15,985 nt of DNA from Methylococcales bacterium (GTDB taxonomy: Bacteria; Pseudomonadota; Gammaproteobacteria; Methylococcales; Methylomonadaceae): contig JAGLEW010000101.1 of assembly GCA_023144875.1 (NCBI GenBank), positions 1-15,985 on the forward strand. Direction: 5' to 3'. A program made the position numbers and the translations under genes. Below are positions 7,051 through 15,163 of the stretch, one piece after another. The stretch's first letter is position 1. Every line of letters begins with the position of its first letter. The notes under the pieces are model-generated. The model saw only the letters and a list, made by a program, of their open reading frames with translations. It searched no databases and was not told where the DNA came from.

Positions 7051-8366
7051 GCTACTTTCCTTTCTAAAGACATTTTCGCTTTATATTTTTGTATGACGCT
7101 CGCCGCCGCCGAGATGCTTCCGCCTGTAAACAGAAAAAAAGCAATGTTTGCTTGTCCAAAATAGGCGGCGGCTAAAAAGCTCATCGTATGGGTAAAAAGC
7201 ATGACACCCGATGCCCATTGAAACCAAAGCTCTGATTTTGAGTCGGCTTTTCTTTGTGCCTTACCGATGATGGAATACGCCCGCACAATAAACCAGATGT
7301 ATAAAATAAACCCGATAATTCCCCCACGCATTCCTTCAAGGAGATACTGGTTAGTCATATCTTGTGCGCCAAAGGACCAATGCCCTGTTGAGGCAACCCC
7401 GACAAGCCACCATTCATCAAAATGATTAATGGATTGTTCAATGAGGTTAAAGCGATGCCAGCCTGTGGAGCCACCACTTAAATCAATTCGTGAAATAAGA
7501 TGCCAAACAGGGGCTTTCATCACGATATGTAATGACACAATTAAGCCAAATAGTAGTTTTCGAATCAGTCCCATTTTATGGCGAATCTTAAACATGCCGA
7601 TTCCAAGCATGGTAAATAAAATTACCATTACAGGGGTACTTGAAGCAGTGTTCGCCACGATAATAAAAATACTACTAATGTAAATCAAAAGCCGTGTTTT
7701 TGAGACTGATTTGCCATAAAACATGCCTGCAAACCATGGCAATAAAGTTGCCCAAAAAACCCCTGCCATAATTGGATGTGCAAAGGGGCCTTGGCAACGA
7801 AGTCTGCCATTTCGCACCATCGTATATTCAGGAATTCCGCCAAAAACATAAAACATATTTTTTCCTGAAGCACGTTCAATCAAGAAAAAAACCAATACAG
7901 GCAGCGAAAACAGGCCAACCATTAGCATGGCTCGCTTAATATCCTCACTGGTGCGTAAATAAACACGTCCTACAAAATAAGCACCCACCGTATCAAGCAT
8001 ATAGCCTGTACGAGTAATAATTCCACCCCCACCTAATAAAAGACCATAAGCAAGAATACCTAACCCCATCCACCACAATAAAATAATATCGGGTTTTTGC
8101 TGTTTAAAGAATTTTCCTTCGCCTTTTATAACAATCCGCGTTAATAGCACCATAACTAAAATACGGACAAAACTAAAATCTATCCCTGCGATAACAATCC
8201 TTTGCGCCCCAGGAATCATGACCATGAACAGGATAAGAGGATAAATAACCCGTTCTTTACGTTGAATCAAAATCGCTATAACACACACCACCAAAAGGGC
8301 GATTCCAACAGGATGTGCAACTGTCGCGCCGCCAACAAGCGAATTATGTTCACTAAATGCTGCCAT
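7047..8366 (-). CDS. O-antigen polymerase/ligase family membrane protein (Wzy-like)
   Basis: A multi-span inner-membrane protein of 439 residues with about 10-12 hydrophobic segments, matching the Wzy/WaaL superfamily, which transfers an undecaprenyl-linked glycan either to another repeat unit (polymerase) or to lipid A core (ligase). The characteristic conserved parts are GRLRCQGPFAHPIMAGVF at 187-204, leading into a transmembrane helix, then a periplasmic region with GWHRFNLIEQSINHF at 302-316, and a conserved MTNQYLLEGMRGGIIGF segment at 337-353 corresponding to the HN-x-YL-x-x-x-x-x-x-GxxG region. Neighbouring wzx and chain-length genes favour a polymerase. No strong Shine-Dalgarno is seen before the ATG at 8366, so the start is less certain. 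Ligase activity cannot be excluded. Confidence 0.85.
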   Translation of the reverse strand: MAAFSEHNSLVGGATVAHPVGIALLVVCVIAILIQRKERVIYPLILFMVMIPGAQRIVIAGIDFSFVRILVMVLLTRIVIKGEGKFFKQQKPDIILLWWMGLGILAYGLLLGGGGIITRTGYMLDTVGAYFVGRVYLRTSEDIKRAMLMVGLFSLPVLVFFLIERASGKNMFYVFGGIPEYTMVRNGRLRCQGPFAHPIMAGVFWATLLPWFAGMFYGKSVSKTRLLIYISSIFIIVANTASSTPVMVILFTMLGIGMFKIRHKMGLIRKLLFGLIVSLHIVMKAPVWHLISRIDLSGGSTGWHRFNLIEQSINHFDEWWLVGVASTGHWSFGAQDMTNQYLLEGMRGGIIGFILYIWFIVRAYSIIGKAQRKADSKSELWFQWASGVMLFTHTMSFLAAAYFGQANIAFFLFTGGSISAAASVIQKYKAKMSLERKVA

Positions 8367-8400
8367 AAAACTAACCGATACCTGAGTAAATTAAAAAATA

Positions 8401-9360
8401 TCAGCGATTATTTTTATAGTTTCGATATACCTCTATTAATTTATTAGGGATGAGCGCATACATTAAGGGCTTGTAATAGAAGATATCAAGCGGGTGTAAA
8501 AGGCAACATTCCCAGCCGACAGAAAATGCCTCTGCCCATTGGTGGCGGTCTTTTAAACTCATGACACTTTCCATGCAATGGGGGATGATATGCGTATCGC
8601 CTCCACGATGCTTAAAAAAAGGCGATGGTTTCGCAAAGCTTACTCGAAATAATTCAAAATCTAATTGACGACGTTCACAGGCTTTTTCTCGAATAATATT
8701 AACGCTCAAATTATTTTTATTAACATCTTGGCGAATGGTGGAATTATAATTAATTCGATAGGTATAAAGACACGCGCCTAAACACATCACGGGATATTTT
8801 TCCCCGACCCGCAACACAAAATCAACCCCTTGACCAATACGCAAGGATTTATCAAACCGCATATCACCAATAAAGGCCATTTTATACATGCCTGTGGCAT
8901 CGTGTGCTGGGATTTTAAAGGCATCAATTAAGGCTTTACACGCCTCAATACTTGTTTGTGCAAAATTAGGGGCAAATTGTTTATCACCTAAAATTAAATC
9001 ATGCCGAATATAAACGGCCGCTAATTCTGGGTGTTGTTGCATACACGCCAATTGTTGCTCAATACGTTCTGGATAGCTGCTGTCATCCGCATCCTGAATG
9101 ACAAAATAATCGCCTTTTAATTGTTCAAAGGCATGGTTTAAGGCCGCCGCTTTGCCTTGATTATCCTGATGTAGTATCCGTACGCGAGGGTCTTGAACCT
9201 TTTTAAGGGTTGCAATACAACCATCGGTACTGCCATCGTTAATAATAATAATTTCTAGATTGGAATAAGTTTGCTTGATAATACTTTCAACTGCTTCAAC
9301 CAAATAGCTGCCAGCATTATAAACAGGAATTAAAACAGAGATTAAGGGCGTTGATGACAT
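8401..9360 (-). CDS. Family 2 glycosyltransferase
   Basis: A 319-residue GT-A glycosyltransferase. The N-terminus LISVLIPVYNAGSYLVEAVE (6-25), the NDGSTD nucleotide-binding loop at 41-46, the DNQGKAAALNHA segment at 66-77 and DADD at 90-93 are textbook features of GT2. A region with DATGMYKMAFIGDM and GQGVDFVLRV at about 150-185 corresponds to the acceptor site; the aspartate of GVD takes the position of the catalytic base. No transmembrane domain is evident. It would add a sugar to the growing lipid-linked repeat unit; the sugar is not predictable. It follows the acyltransferase gene with only 1 bp between them and is separated from the Wzy-like gene by 34 bp. Confidence 0.9.
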   Translation of the reverse strand: MSSTPLISVLIPVYNAGSYLVEAVESIIKQTYSNLEIIIINDGSTDGCIATLKKVQDPRVRILHQDNQGKAAALNHAFEQLKGDYFVIQDADDSSYPERIEQQLACMQQHPELAAVYIRHDLILGDKQFAPNFAQTSIEACKALIDAFKIPAHDATGMYKMAFIGDMRFDKSLRIGQGVDFVLRVGEKYPVMCLGACLYTYRINYNSTIRQDVNKNNLSVNIIREKACERRQLDFELFRVSFAKPSPFFKHRGGDTHIIPHCMESVMSLKDRHQWAEAFSVGWECCLLHPLDIFYYKPLMYALIPNKLIEVYRNYKNNR

Positions 9361-9361
9361 G

Positions 9362-9934
9362 CTAGTTTTCCTTACTAGGAGGGGTAATTGTCCGAATTAC
9401 TCGTGCGGGAATGCCACCGACAACGGTATAGGGTGGAACATCTTTGGTAACAACAGCATTCGCTCCGATGACGGCACGTTTACCAATCGTAACGCCTTTT
9501 AAAATTGCCACGCCTTCACCAATCCAAACTTCATCTTCAATCTTAACAGGGGCAATTTTTAAACCGCTGTCGATTGGTGAACGTTCAAAATCATCAATTT
9601 CATGATCATGATCGGAAATATATACACGCCCTGCGATGAGTACATTTTTACCTATAATAACCGACTCTGCCGCCCCACAATGAAAATAAAATTGAATAGC
9701 TGTTCCCTCACCAATGATGAGCTTTGGCTTTTTTCCATCCCATTCGCCGACAGTTTCAAGTCGTGCCCCTTTACGAATACTAACTTTGTCACCTAGTTGA
9801 ATGGCTTGTGTTTGGAATAACAGGTCAGGCTTTTGTAAAGTGGCTTTATGTCCCCATGCATAAAATCGTGGCGCATAAAATAAAGAGCCATAACTATAAG
9901 CGATTAAGCGGTTAAATTGATTAATTATTTTCAT
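9362..9934 (-). CDS. Hexapeptide-repeat (left-handed beta-helix) acyltransferase
   Basis: A 190-residue enzyme of the LbH acetyltransferase family (maltose/galactoside O-acetyltransferase-like), which transfers an acetyl or other acyl group from the CoA thioester to a sugar, usually as a trimer. Repeated hexapeptides in the [LIV]-G-x-x-x-x pattern run from about residue 46 to 165, for example IGKNVLIAGRVYI, VWIGEGVAILKGVTI and GKRAVIGANAVVTKDV. The conserved DHDHEID loop at 108-114 carries the likely catalytic histidine, and the closing VVGGIPARVIR (171-181) is typical. The N-terminus (residues 1-40) is a short helical lead. Its ATG overlaps the wzx stop codon by 4 nt. It probably O-acetylates the repeat unit in the cytoplasm before flipping. 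The true acceptor is unknown. Confidence 0.88.
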   Translation of the reverse strand: MKIINQFNRLIAYSYGSLFYAPRFYAWGHKATLQKPDLLFQTQAIQLGDKVSIRKGARLETVGEWDGKKPKLIIGEGTAIQFYFHCGAAESVIIGKNVLIAGRVYISDHDHEIDDFERSPIDSGLKIAPVKIEDEVWIGEGVAILKGVTIGKRAVIGANAVVTKDVPPYTVVGGIPARVIRTITPPSKEN

Positions 9935-11571
9935 TTTTGATGCGTTATAAAATTAAATACAGAGTTATAAGTTTCTTTAATTATTTCAATATAAGGATGA
10001 TAACTTTCAAGTTTAAAGGGCTCTAATGGTAGAATATTTAGGTAACTGTATAGAACAATTGCTGATAAAATTATAAGGTAAAATAAGCAATATAAAAATA
10101 TAGAGCCTTTGTGACGATCAATAACGCCTAGGCAATTATCAATATTAATTTTAACGGGCCTTATGGTAATAACTTTAAAATAAGGTAAAAGCATGAGTAA
10201 CATGATTATAACAATAATAGACCCGATGGATAATAGTGTAATTATTTCATTTTTTGTGACATAAGTCCATGTTATATAGGAGCCGCTAAATAAAACAACT
10301 GAGTAAAATAAAAGTCGTCCCATTGAGTTTAAATAACGAGAGCTACTTATATCAATCGCCTTAATCGTCATTACTTTTATTATTATATAGTAAAGTGATA
10401 AAACAGCGGTGTAGACAACCGCCATACCCATGATCCCAGCTTGTTGGTAATCAACAATAAAGTATCCTGCCACCAACAATAGTAATGAGATTAGCATTTT
10501 TACTAAGTTTAATATTTTAATCTTATCTTTGATAATTAAAACGGACTCATCGGCAAAGGATAAACTCAAAAATAAAATATAAACAATGAATACTTGGATT
10601 AAAGGAACGGTATCTAGCCATTTTTCACCAACGATGAAGGTTACTAAAGGTTCGGTGGTAAAAAATAAAAAAATTGAAAAAGGGACAGTAATTAAAGCAA
10701 CAATAGCGGAAAGGCGTAATACATTTTGTCGAATACGCTCAGGTTGATCTTGAATTATTGCAAATGCTGGTATCAACATACGGCCTAAAATAGGACCAAT
10801 TTTTTCTATAGGGTAGCGTGATAGACGAAACGCCATTGTATAAATACCCAATGCTTCGGAGCCTAATAACTTACCAACTAATAAGTAATCAATATTTTCT
10901 GAGAAAAAACGAATTAAATTATTGGCCGTAATATGCATCCCAAAACCAAAGAGTTCTTTAAATCGGGAATACGAAAATTGAAACTTTGGTTTCCATTTAA
11001 TCCAAAAAAAAGTACCAATCAAAGTGACTACTCGAATGGTAATATTTTGAAAAACTAATGCCCAAACTCCTGCGCCTTGATACACAAAGAATATTGCCAC
11101 ACCCGCTGAAATTAATAAACTAACGAGATTAATAACCGATAATTTATGATAATTTAATTCCCTTTGTTCCAAGGCAAAAGGGACAAAGGTATAAGCACCA
11201 ATTAAGAAAGCCAAGCCTAAAACACGGGCGAGGTTGGTTAATTCAGGCTCTTCATAAAACCATGCAATAGTAGGCGCAATAGCATAAATAAAAGCATAAA
11301 CAATAATTCCAAAGCCAATTCCCCCCCAAAACGCGGTATTACAATCCAGCTCATCAATATCCTTTTTTTTGATAAGGCTCATAATTAAGCCACATTCTGA
11401 AAAATACCCTAAAAAGCCTGTAATCACGGATACCATCCCCAATAAACCAAATTCTTTGGGGGATAAAAAACGGGCTAAAATTAAAATTAAAACAAAACTA
11501 ATGCCTTGTGCGCCAAATTGTGAGATCCCATTCCAGAGACTACCTTTGATAATTTTGTTGCGTAAACTCAT
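9931..11571 (-). CDS. Wzx-type polysaccharide repeat-unit flippase (MOP superfamily, WzxC-like)
   Basis: An inner-membrane flippase that moves undecaprenyl-diphosphate-linked repeat units from the cytoplasmic to the periplasmic side. The N-terminus (LRNKIIKGSLWNGISQFGAQ, residues 3-22) followed by many hydrophobic helices, and motifs such as ARFLSPKEFGLLGMV (33-47), are diagnostic of the WzxC/colanic-acid branch. The YTMAFRLSRYPIEKIGPILG stretch in the middle is also typical. Length is 546 residues, about 50-70 more than usual for this branch; the excess is a C-terminal extension with one further hydrophobic segment (IFLYCLFYLIILSAIVLYSY) and a polar tail. Gene order wzx followed by decorating and transfer enzymes and then wzy supports the role. 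It is separated from the kinase-like gene by 16 bp. Confidence 0.93.
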   Translation of the reverse strand: MSLRNKIIKGSLWNGISQFGAQGISFVLILILARFLSPKEFGLLGMVSVITGFLGYFSECGLIMSLIKKKDIDELDCNTAFWGGIGFGIIVYAFIYAIAPTIAWFYEEPELTNLARVLGLAFLIGAYTFVPFALEQRELNYHKLSVINLVSLLISAGVAIFFVYQGAGVWALVFQNITIRVVTLIGTFFWIKWKPKFQFSYSRFKELFGFGMHITANNLIRFFSENIDYLLVGKLLGSEALGIYTMAFRLSRYPIEKIGPILGRMLIPAFAIIQDQPERIRQNVLRLSAIVALITVPFSIFLFFTTEPLVTFIVGEKWLDTVPLIQVFIVYILFLSLSFADESVLIIKDKIKILNLVKMLISLLLLVAGYFIVDYQQAGIMGMAVVYTAVLSLYYIIIKVMTIKAIDISSSRYLNSMGRLLFYSVVLFSGSYITWTYVTKNEIITLLSIGSIIVIIMLLMLLPYFKVITIRPVKINIDNCLGVIDRHKGSIFLYCLFYLIILSAIVLYSYLNILPLEPFKLESYHPYIEIIKETYNSVFNFITHQK

Positions 11572-11587
11572 GCTCTTGACCTAGGCG

Positions 11588-12331
11588 TTAATGATAATTA
11601 CCATAATCTGAAGGTGTTTGTGATTTATTGAGCACCGTTCCCAATAGTTCGATTCCTGCTAACATTTTTAAACTATCTCTCACTTCATCTTTTTTATTTC
11701 CCCCTTCTTCAACCACCAATAGCATCGCATCGTAATAATCTAAACTGGTGAGAACATCATCTGAATTCAAAACGGGGGGTAAGTTGAAAATAGTGATTTG
11801 AGGTTGATAATGATTTTTAGCATTTTTTATTAAGGTTTGCATTTGTGGTGAGCTAATCATTTCAGATGAACGTAATGTTTCGCCATGACCCGGTAAAATT
11901 GCCAATCTATCAATGTTCGGCATTAATAACAGTTCAGATAAAAGAGGAGGATTGGGTTCAATACAATCCTTTAAGCCTTTTTTAACGTCAAAATCAAAAA
12001 AAGTATGAATTTTAGGCGCTCTCAAGTTCATATCAATTAACATAATACTCTGATTAAATTCCATAGCCATCACCAGCGCAAGATTGACAGAAACCATGCA
12101 GACCCCTGCATTTTCAGTCGGGGAGGTAATACCAAAACTATTCCAATTATTTTGTTTTAAGGCTTTTAATATTTTTGTCCTTAAAATTTTAAATATATTG
12201 ACATCTAGAGTTTGGTTTTGTAAGGCGACAATGCGGCGTTTAATAAGCAGTTCAGGGCTCATTAATTGTGCATCAATCGCCTTCTGTTGTTCCTCGGTAA
12301 GCGCTATTTTTTTTTTCTTAAAAAATTTCAT
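11588..12331 (-). CDS. BY-kinase-like (EpsG/CpsD-type) ATPase homologue with degenerate nucleotide-binding motifs
   Basis: This 247-residue protein aligns throughout with the cytoplasmic P-loop domain of bacterial tyrosine kinases that partner Wzz/GumC chain-length proteins: ITSPTENAGV...NLALVMA (68-89), LIDMNLRAPKIHTFFDF (98-114), LPGHG (146-150), and IFNLPPVLNSDDVLTSLDYY (181-200). However, the catalytic residues are missing. In the P loop the expected GEGK(S/T) reads NAGVC (74-78), so the phosphate-binding lysine is V77 and the Mg-ligand Ser/Thr is C78. Walker A' has D100 but N102 where the second Asp is expected. Walker B has N183 in place of Asp. In the N-terminal EX2RX2R motif, N45 and K48 replace Glu and Arg. 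The C-terminus keeps two tyrosines (Y243, Y246). The frame is intact, so it is not a decayed gene. It is most likely a non-catalytic regulatory partner of the GumC-type protein encoded 13 bp upstream. Confidence 0.85.
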   Translation of the reverse strand: MKFFKKKKIALTEEQQKAIDAQLMSPELLIKRRIVALQNQTLDVNIFKILRTKILKALKQNNWNSFGITSPTENAGVCMVSVNLALVMAMEFNQSIMLIDMNLRAPKIHTFFDFDVKKGLKDCIEPNPPLLSELLLMPNIDRLAILPGHGETLRSSEMISSPQMQTLIKNAKNHYQPQITIFNLPPVLNSDDVLTSLDYYDAMLLVVEEGGNKKDEVRDSLKMLAGIELLGTVLNKSQTPSDYGNYH

Positions 12332-12344
12332 GGTTCTATTTCTA

Positions 12345-13952
12345 TTATTTGTCCATTAAGAGGCGTATTTCTTCAGGAAAGAAATATAATTTTTTATAGA
12401 GTAAATGCACACCAACGGTTGCACCGTATAAAAGTAAGAAAATAAGGATAATTAATGACAACCTCCAACGCCCTTTGGATTTTTTCTTTAGATCTTTTTT
12501 ATTATTAATATAAGGGATCACGACTAAGGGGTCTTTGTTGGTGATTGTTGATAATTTTTTTGCACCTCGAAGTGAGCCGTCAATGATTTCAAGGATAAAT
12601 GCTAAAATAAACCCAACAACTATTGAAGCACCAAGCCCTATCGCGAGTACTTTCTTTCGATCAGGTTTTTCAGGTTTTTCAGCAACGACAGGTGGCTCTA
12701 ATAAAGAGAATTTTTCAGCTTTTAATTCTTCTTCTAGTGTTTGCGATAATTTAGCTTCTAAGGCTTTTGATTTTAGTTCTTGATATTTAATTTTATAGTT
12801 TTCAAGATCACGCCTTAAATCATTATAGCCACTTTCTATTTTAGGGGTATTAGCGACATTCATTTCAGCTGATTTTAATTTTTCAGCTAATATAATTTTA
12901 TTTTTCTTAATATTTTCTAAATTAATATTAATGAGTTGAATATTGTTTTGTATTTGTAAATAAGTTGGATTTTTGATACTGGCGGGTGCTTCTTGTATTT
13001 CTTCCTCTTCCTCCTCTTCTTCAACAAAATTATCAATCATCTTTTTTAACGCTTTTGCATCAGGGTGAACTTCTGAATAGCGTGTTAATAAACTGGTATA
13101 TTGTGCTTTAAGTTGCGGCAGTACTTTTTCCTTTTTTACTTTTTCTTTTATCTGTTCTATTTCAGTCAAAATAAGAGGATTGACTAATAATAGTTGGCTT
13201 TGAAGGGTTACTTCTTTTTCTGCCAACATTTTTTCTTCTAATTCTAATTGCAGTATATTTGTTTCTATTCGACTGATAATTCCTAAATTAATAGGAAGTA
13301 ACTCAGGTAAACTGCCGCTATTTTGTTCTTTATATCGAGCAATAGTTGCCTCTGCTTTTTGAATTTGAACGCCGTATTTTCGAGCCTCATCTTCTAAAAA
13401 GGTCGCGGTTTCTTTGGCTTTTTTAGTTCTGGATTTAATGTTTTCATTTAAAAATAAAGTGGTCAGTTCACTGGCAACTCGTTGTGCGATCAGTGGGTCT
13501 GTGTGTTCAAAGGCTAATGAAAACGAGAGCGTGGCTTTTGATTTTCGCCCTCGACTAATCACGTCTTGGTTCATAATATCAAGGGAAATACTTTCCCTAA
13601 ATTGATAGGCTAAATCAGAGAGACTGGCTTTATTTCGTTGATGAGGGTATAAATCAAATTTATTAATAATTTTATTTAAACTATGGACGGTCATTAATTT
13701 TTGACCTATCTGCATAATCCGTTGATCAACATAACTGACGACAGTCGTTCTTACCATATCAAGTGGAATACTTTGTTGTTCAATTAAGATGAGTGCTTCA
13801 GAGCGATAAAGCGGCGGTAAAACCAGTGTTACGACAAGGCTTAGCAACCATAGCGATAACATTGGGATGATGATAATATTTTTACGCCGTTTGATTATTT
13901 GGAGATAATCGGCAATCGATTTACTGTTTTTTTCTTCGTCTTCTGGTTCCAT
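12345..13952 (-). CDS. Wzz/GumC-type polysaccharide chain-length determinant (PCP family)
   Basis: An inner-membrane polysaccharide co-polymerase that governs chain length and links Wzy to the export channel. The 535-residue protein has a Wzz N-terminal domain (IADYLQIIKRRKNIIIIP, 13-30), TM1 at about 25-47, then a periplasmic region with long predicted coiled coils (about 175-300 and 335-415). A KNPTYLQIQNN segment (327-337) leads into the GNVR-type region and LLEPPVVAEKPEKPDRKK (417-434), and TM2 is at 434-456. After a roughly 40-residue cytoplasmic linker a third hydrophobic helix is found at 497-519. No kinase domain is fused; the kinase-like gene is separate. Eight consecutive Glu (311-318) form a low-complexity tract between the coils. 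It follows the barrel gene by 2 bp. Confidence 0.9.
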   Translation of the reverse strand: MEPEDEEKNSKSIADYLQIIKRRKNIIIIPMLSLWLLSLVVTLVLPPLYRSEALILIEQQSIPLDMVRTTVVSYVDQRIMQIGQKLMTVHSLNKIINKFDLYPHQRNKASLSDLAYQFRESISLDIMNQDVISRGRKSKATLSFSLAFEHTDPLIAQRVASELTTLFLNENIKSRTKKAKETATFLEDEARKYGVQIQKAEATIARYKEQNSGSLPELLPINLGIISRIETNILQLELEEKMLAEKEVTLQSQLLLVNPLILTEIEQIKEKVKKEKVLPQLKAQYTSLLTRYSEVHPDAKALKKMIDNFVEEEEEEEEIQEAPASIKNPTYLQIQNNIQLININLENIKKNKIILAEKLKSAEMNVANTPKIESGYNDLRRDLENYKIKYQELKSKALEAKLSQTLEEELKAEKFSLLEPPVVAEKPEKPDRKKVLAIGLGASIVVGFILAFILEIIDGSLRGAKKLSTITNKDPLVVIPYINNKKDLKKKSKGRWRLSLIILIFLLLYGATVGVHLLYKKLYFFPEEIRLLMDK

Positions 13953-13954
13953 GA

Positions 13955-15163
13955 TTATCTTGAAATACTCAAGCCCTGCCAGTTGTAATTAATGTTTAAC
14001 ATAAATGCGTTAGAATCCGTTACAATCTCGCGGCTTTCACGACTTTGTAGTTGATAACGGTAACTCATTGAGAGTTTCCATTCGGGGGTTATTGCCCAAT
14101 TAAGTGTTGGGCTGAATAATACATTTTCACGGATTGCTTTTCCACTTGAATCTGATGAGATGGATTCACTTCGCTGATAGCTTGCTGTAAAACTCGAAGA
14201 TAATCGCTGGGTAAACTTATAATATAAGTCAAGCGTCAAACGGTCTTGCTCATTCAAATTTCCTTGTGCAGAGGGTACTAACGATCGCCCCCAGCTAAAG
14301 CCTCCACCATAATGTTCGCCTTTATAATTGATCGAAAAATTGGATAAAAAACCCATGTTACTACTTTTAACTACATCTGCATTGAAAATACTATCCTCAG
14401 ATTCTGTCATTCGAAGTCCGAGAGAAGCTGATATCTGCCATGTTTCAGACCAGTCATAATTCCCTGAAATATTTGCACCGTAACTTTGGCTTGAAGAGTC
14501 TTGTGTTAAACCACTTGAATCAAATTGTGTATAAAATACATCCATCGAGTTTGTTAACCGTTCTGTCCAACGATGACTCCATGCCAACGAAAATCCTGTG
14601 TTGGTATTATTACTAAAACCTGATGAGGTATAAGTTGTTTTTGAATAATTCGGTGAAAAACTAATGTTGTCTAATTCGGTTAATTGATATGAAAAAGAAG
14701 GCGCAATAGAATAGGTTAATCGACTGCCATCGGATGCAAAATCCCCCGAGTCTTCCTCGGCGTTATCACGTGCAGGATTAATACTAAAAAAAAGATTAAT
14801 TGCTGAGCGAGTTCTTTCAGTGAGATAACTGCCACCGAGCGAATATTGCTGTGAATGACTGTTTAATTCGTTAAGATTTAAATAACGCTGAATACCGTAG
14901 TTAATACTCGCATGAATATCCGAGACTTCTGTTTTACGAAAAAAAGTCATAGAGGGTGATAGTTTATAAATGAAAGAGCCGTCCGCATCTTCTGCCATTC
15001 GTACATTATCATCATAAGAAAGGTCTTGAGACACCGATGCATCCATACCCCATTCAGCGGCCATCACGATCGAAAGCCCTAATGCATAAAGAAGCAGTGT
15101 TTGAAAAAATTTTATAATAACGACACAATGTTTCATTTTCTTGTTAAGGAACGACAATGACAT
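13955..15163 (-). CDS. Outer-membrane beta-barrel protein of the polysaccharide export locus
   Basis: Up to 402 residues. After a signal peptide (hydrophobic FFQTLLLYALGLSIVMAA at about residues 19-36) the mature protein is a series of short alternating polar/aromatic strands rich in Ser, Thr, Tyr, Trp and Asn, with few charged clusters, for example YSLGGSYL and YDWSETWQISASLGL. It ends in YNWQGLSISR. This is the pattern of an outer-membrane barrel such as the BBP2-like proteins found next to GumB/Wza-like genes. The likely partner is the short export protein encoded immediately upstream. The long start (15163) overlaps that gene by 20 nt. An internal Met at 15136-15134 would give MKHCVVIIKFFQ, a more ordinary signal-peptide start, with a 7-bp gap but a weaker Shine-Dalgarno. 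Either is possible; no paralogue or domain name can be proved by eye. Confidence 0.8.
   Translation of the reverse strand: MSLSFLNKKMKHCVVIIKFFQTLLLYALGLSIVMAAEWGMDASVSQDLSYDDNVRMAEDADGSFIYKLSPSMTFFRKTEVSDIHASINYGIQRYLNLNELNSHSQQYSLGGSYLTERTRSAINLFFSINPARDNAEEDSGDFASDGSRLTYSIAPSFSYQLTELDNISFSPNYSKTTYTSSGFSNNTNTGFSLAWSHRWTERLTNSMDVFYTQFDSSGLTQDSSSQSYGANISGNYDWSETWQISASLGLRMTESEDSIFNADVVKSSNMGFLSNFSINYKGEHYGGGFSWGRSLVPSAQGNLNEQDRLTLDLYYKFTQRLSSSFTASYQRSESISSDSSGKAIRENVLFSPTLNWAITPEWKLSMSYRYQLQSRESREIVTDSNAFMLNINYNWQGLSISR

Noticed and set aside
7685..7879. Minus-strand 64-codon frame inside the Wzy-like gene
   Set aside because: Out-of-frame shadow; the Wzy-like frame has the conserved family motifs across this stretch.
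12999..13022. Glu-8 repeat as a phase-variation tract
   Set aside because: The tract mixes GAA and GAG, and slippage in units of three would only change the Glu count, so it would not switch the gene off.
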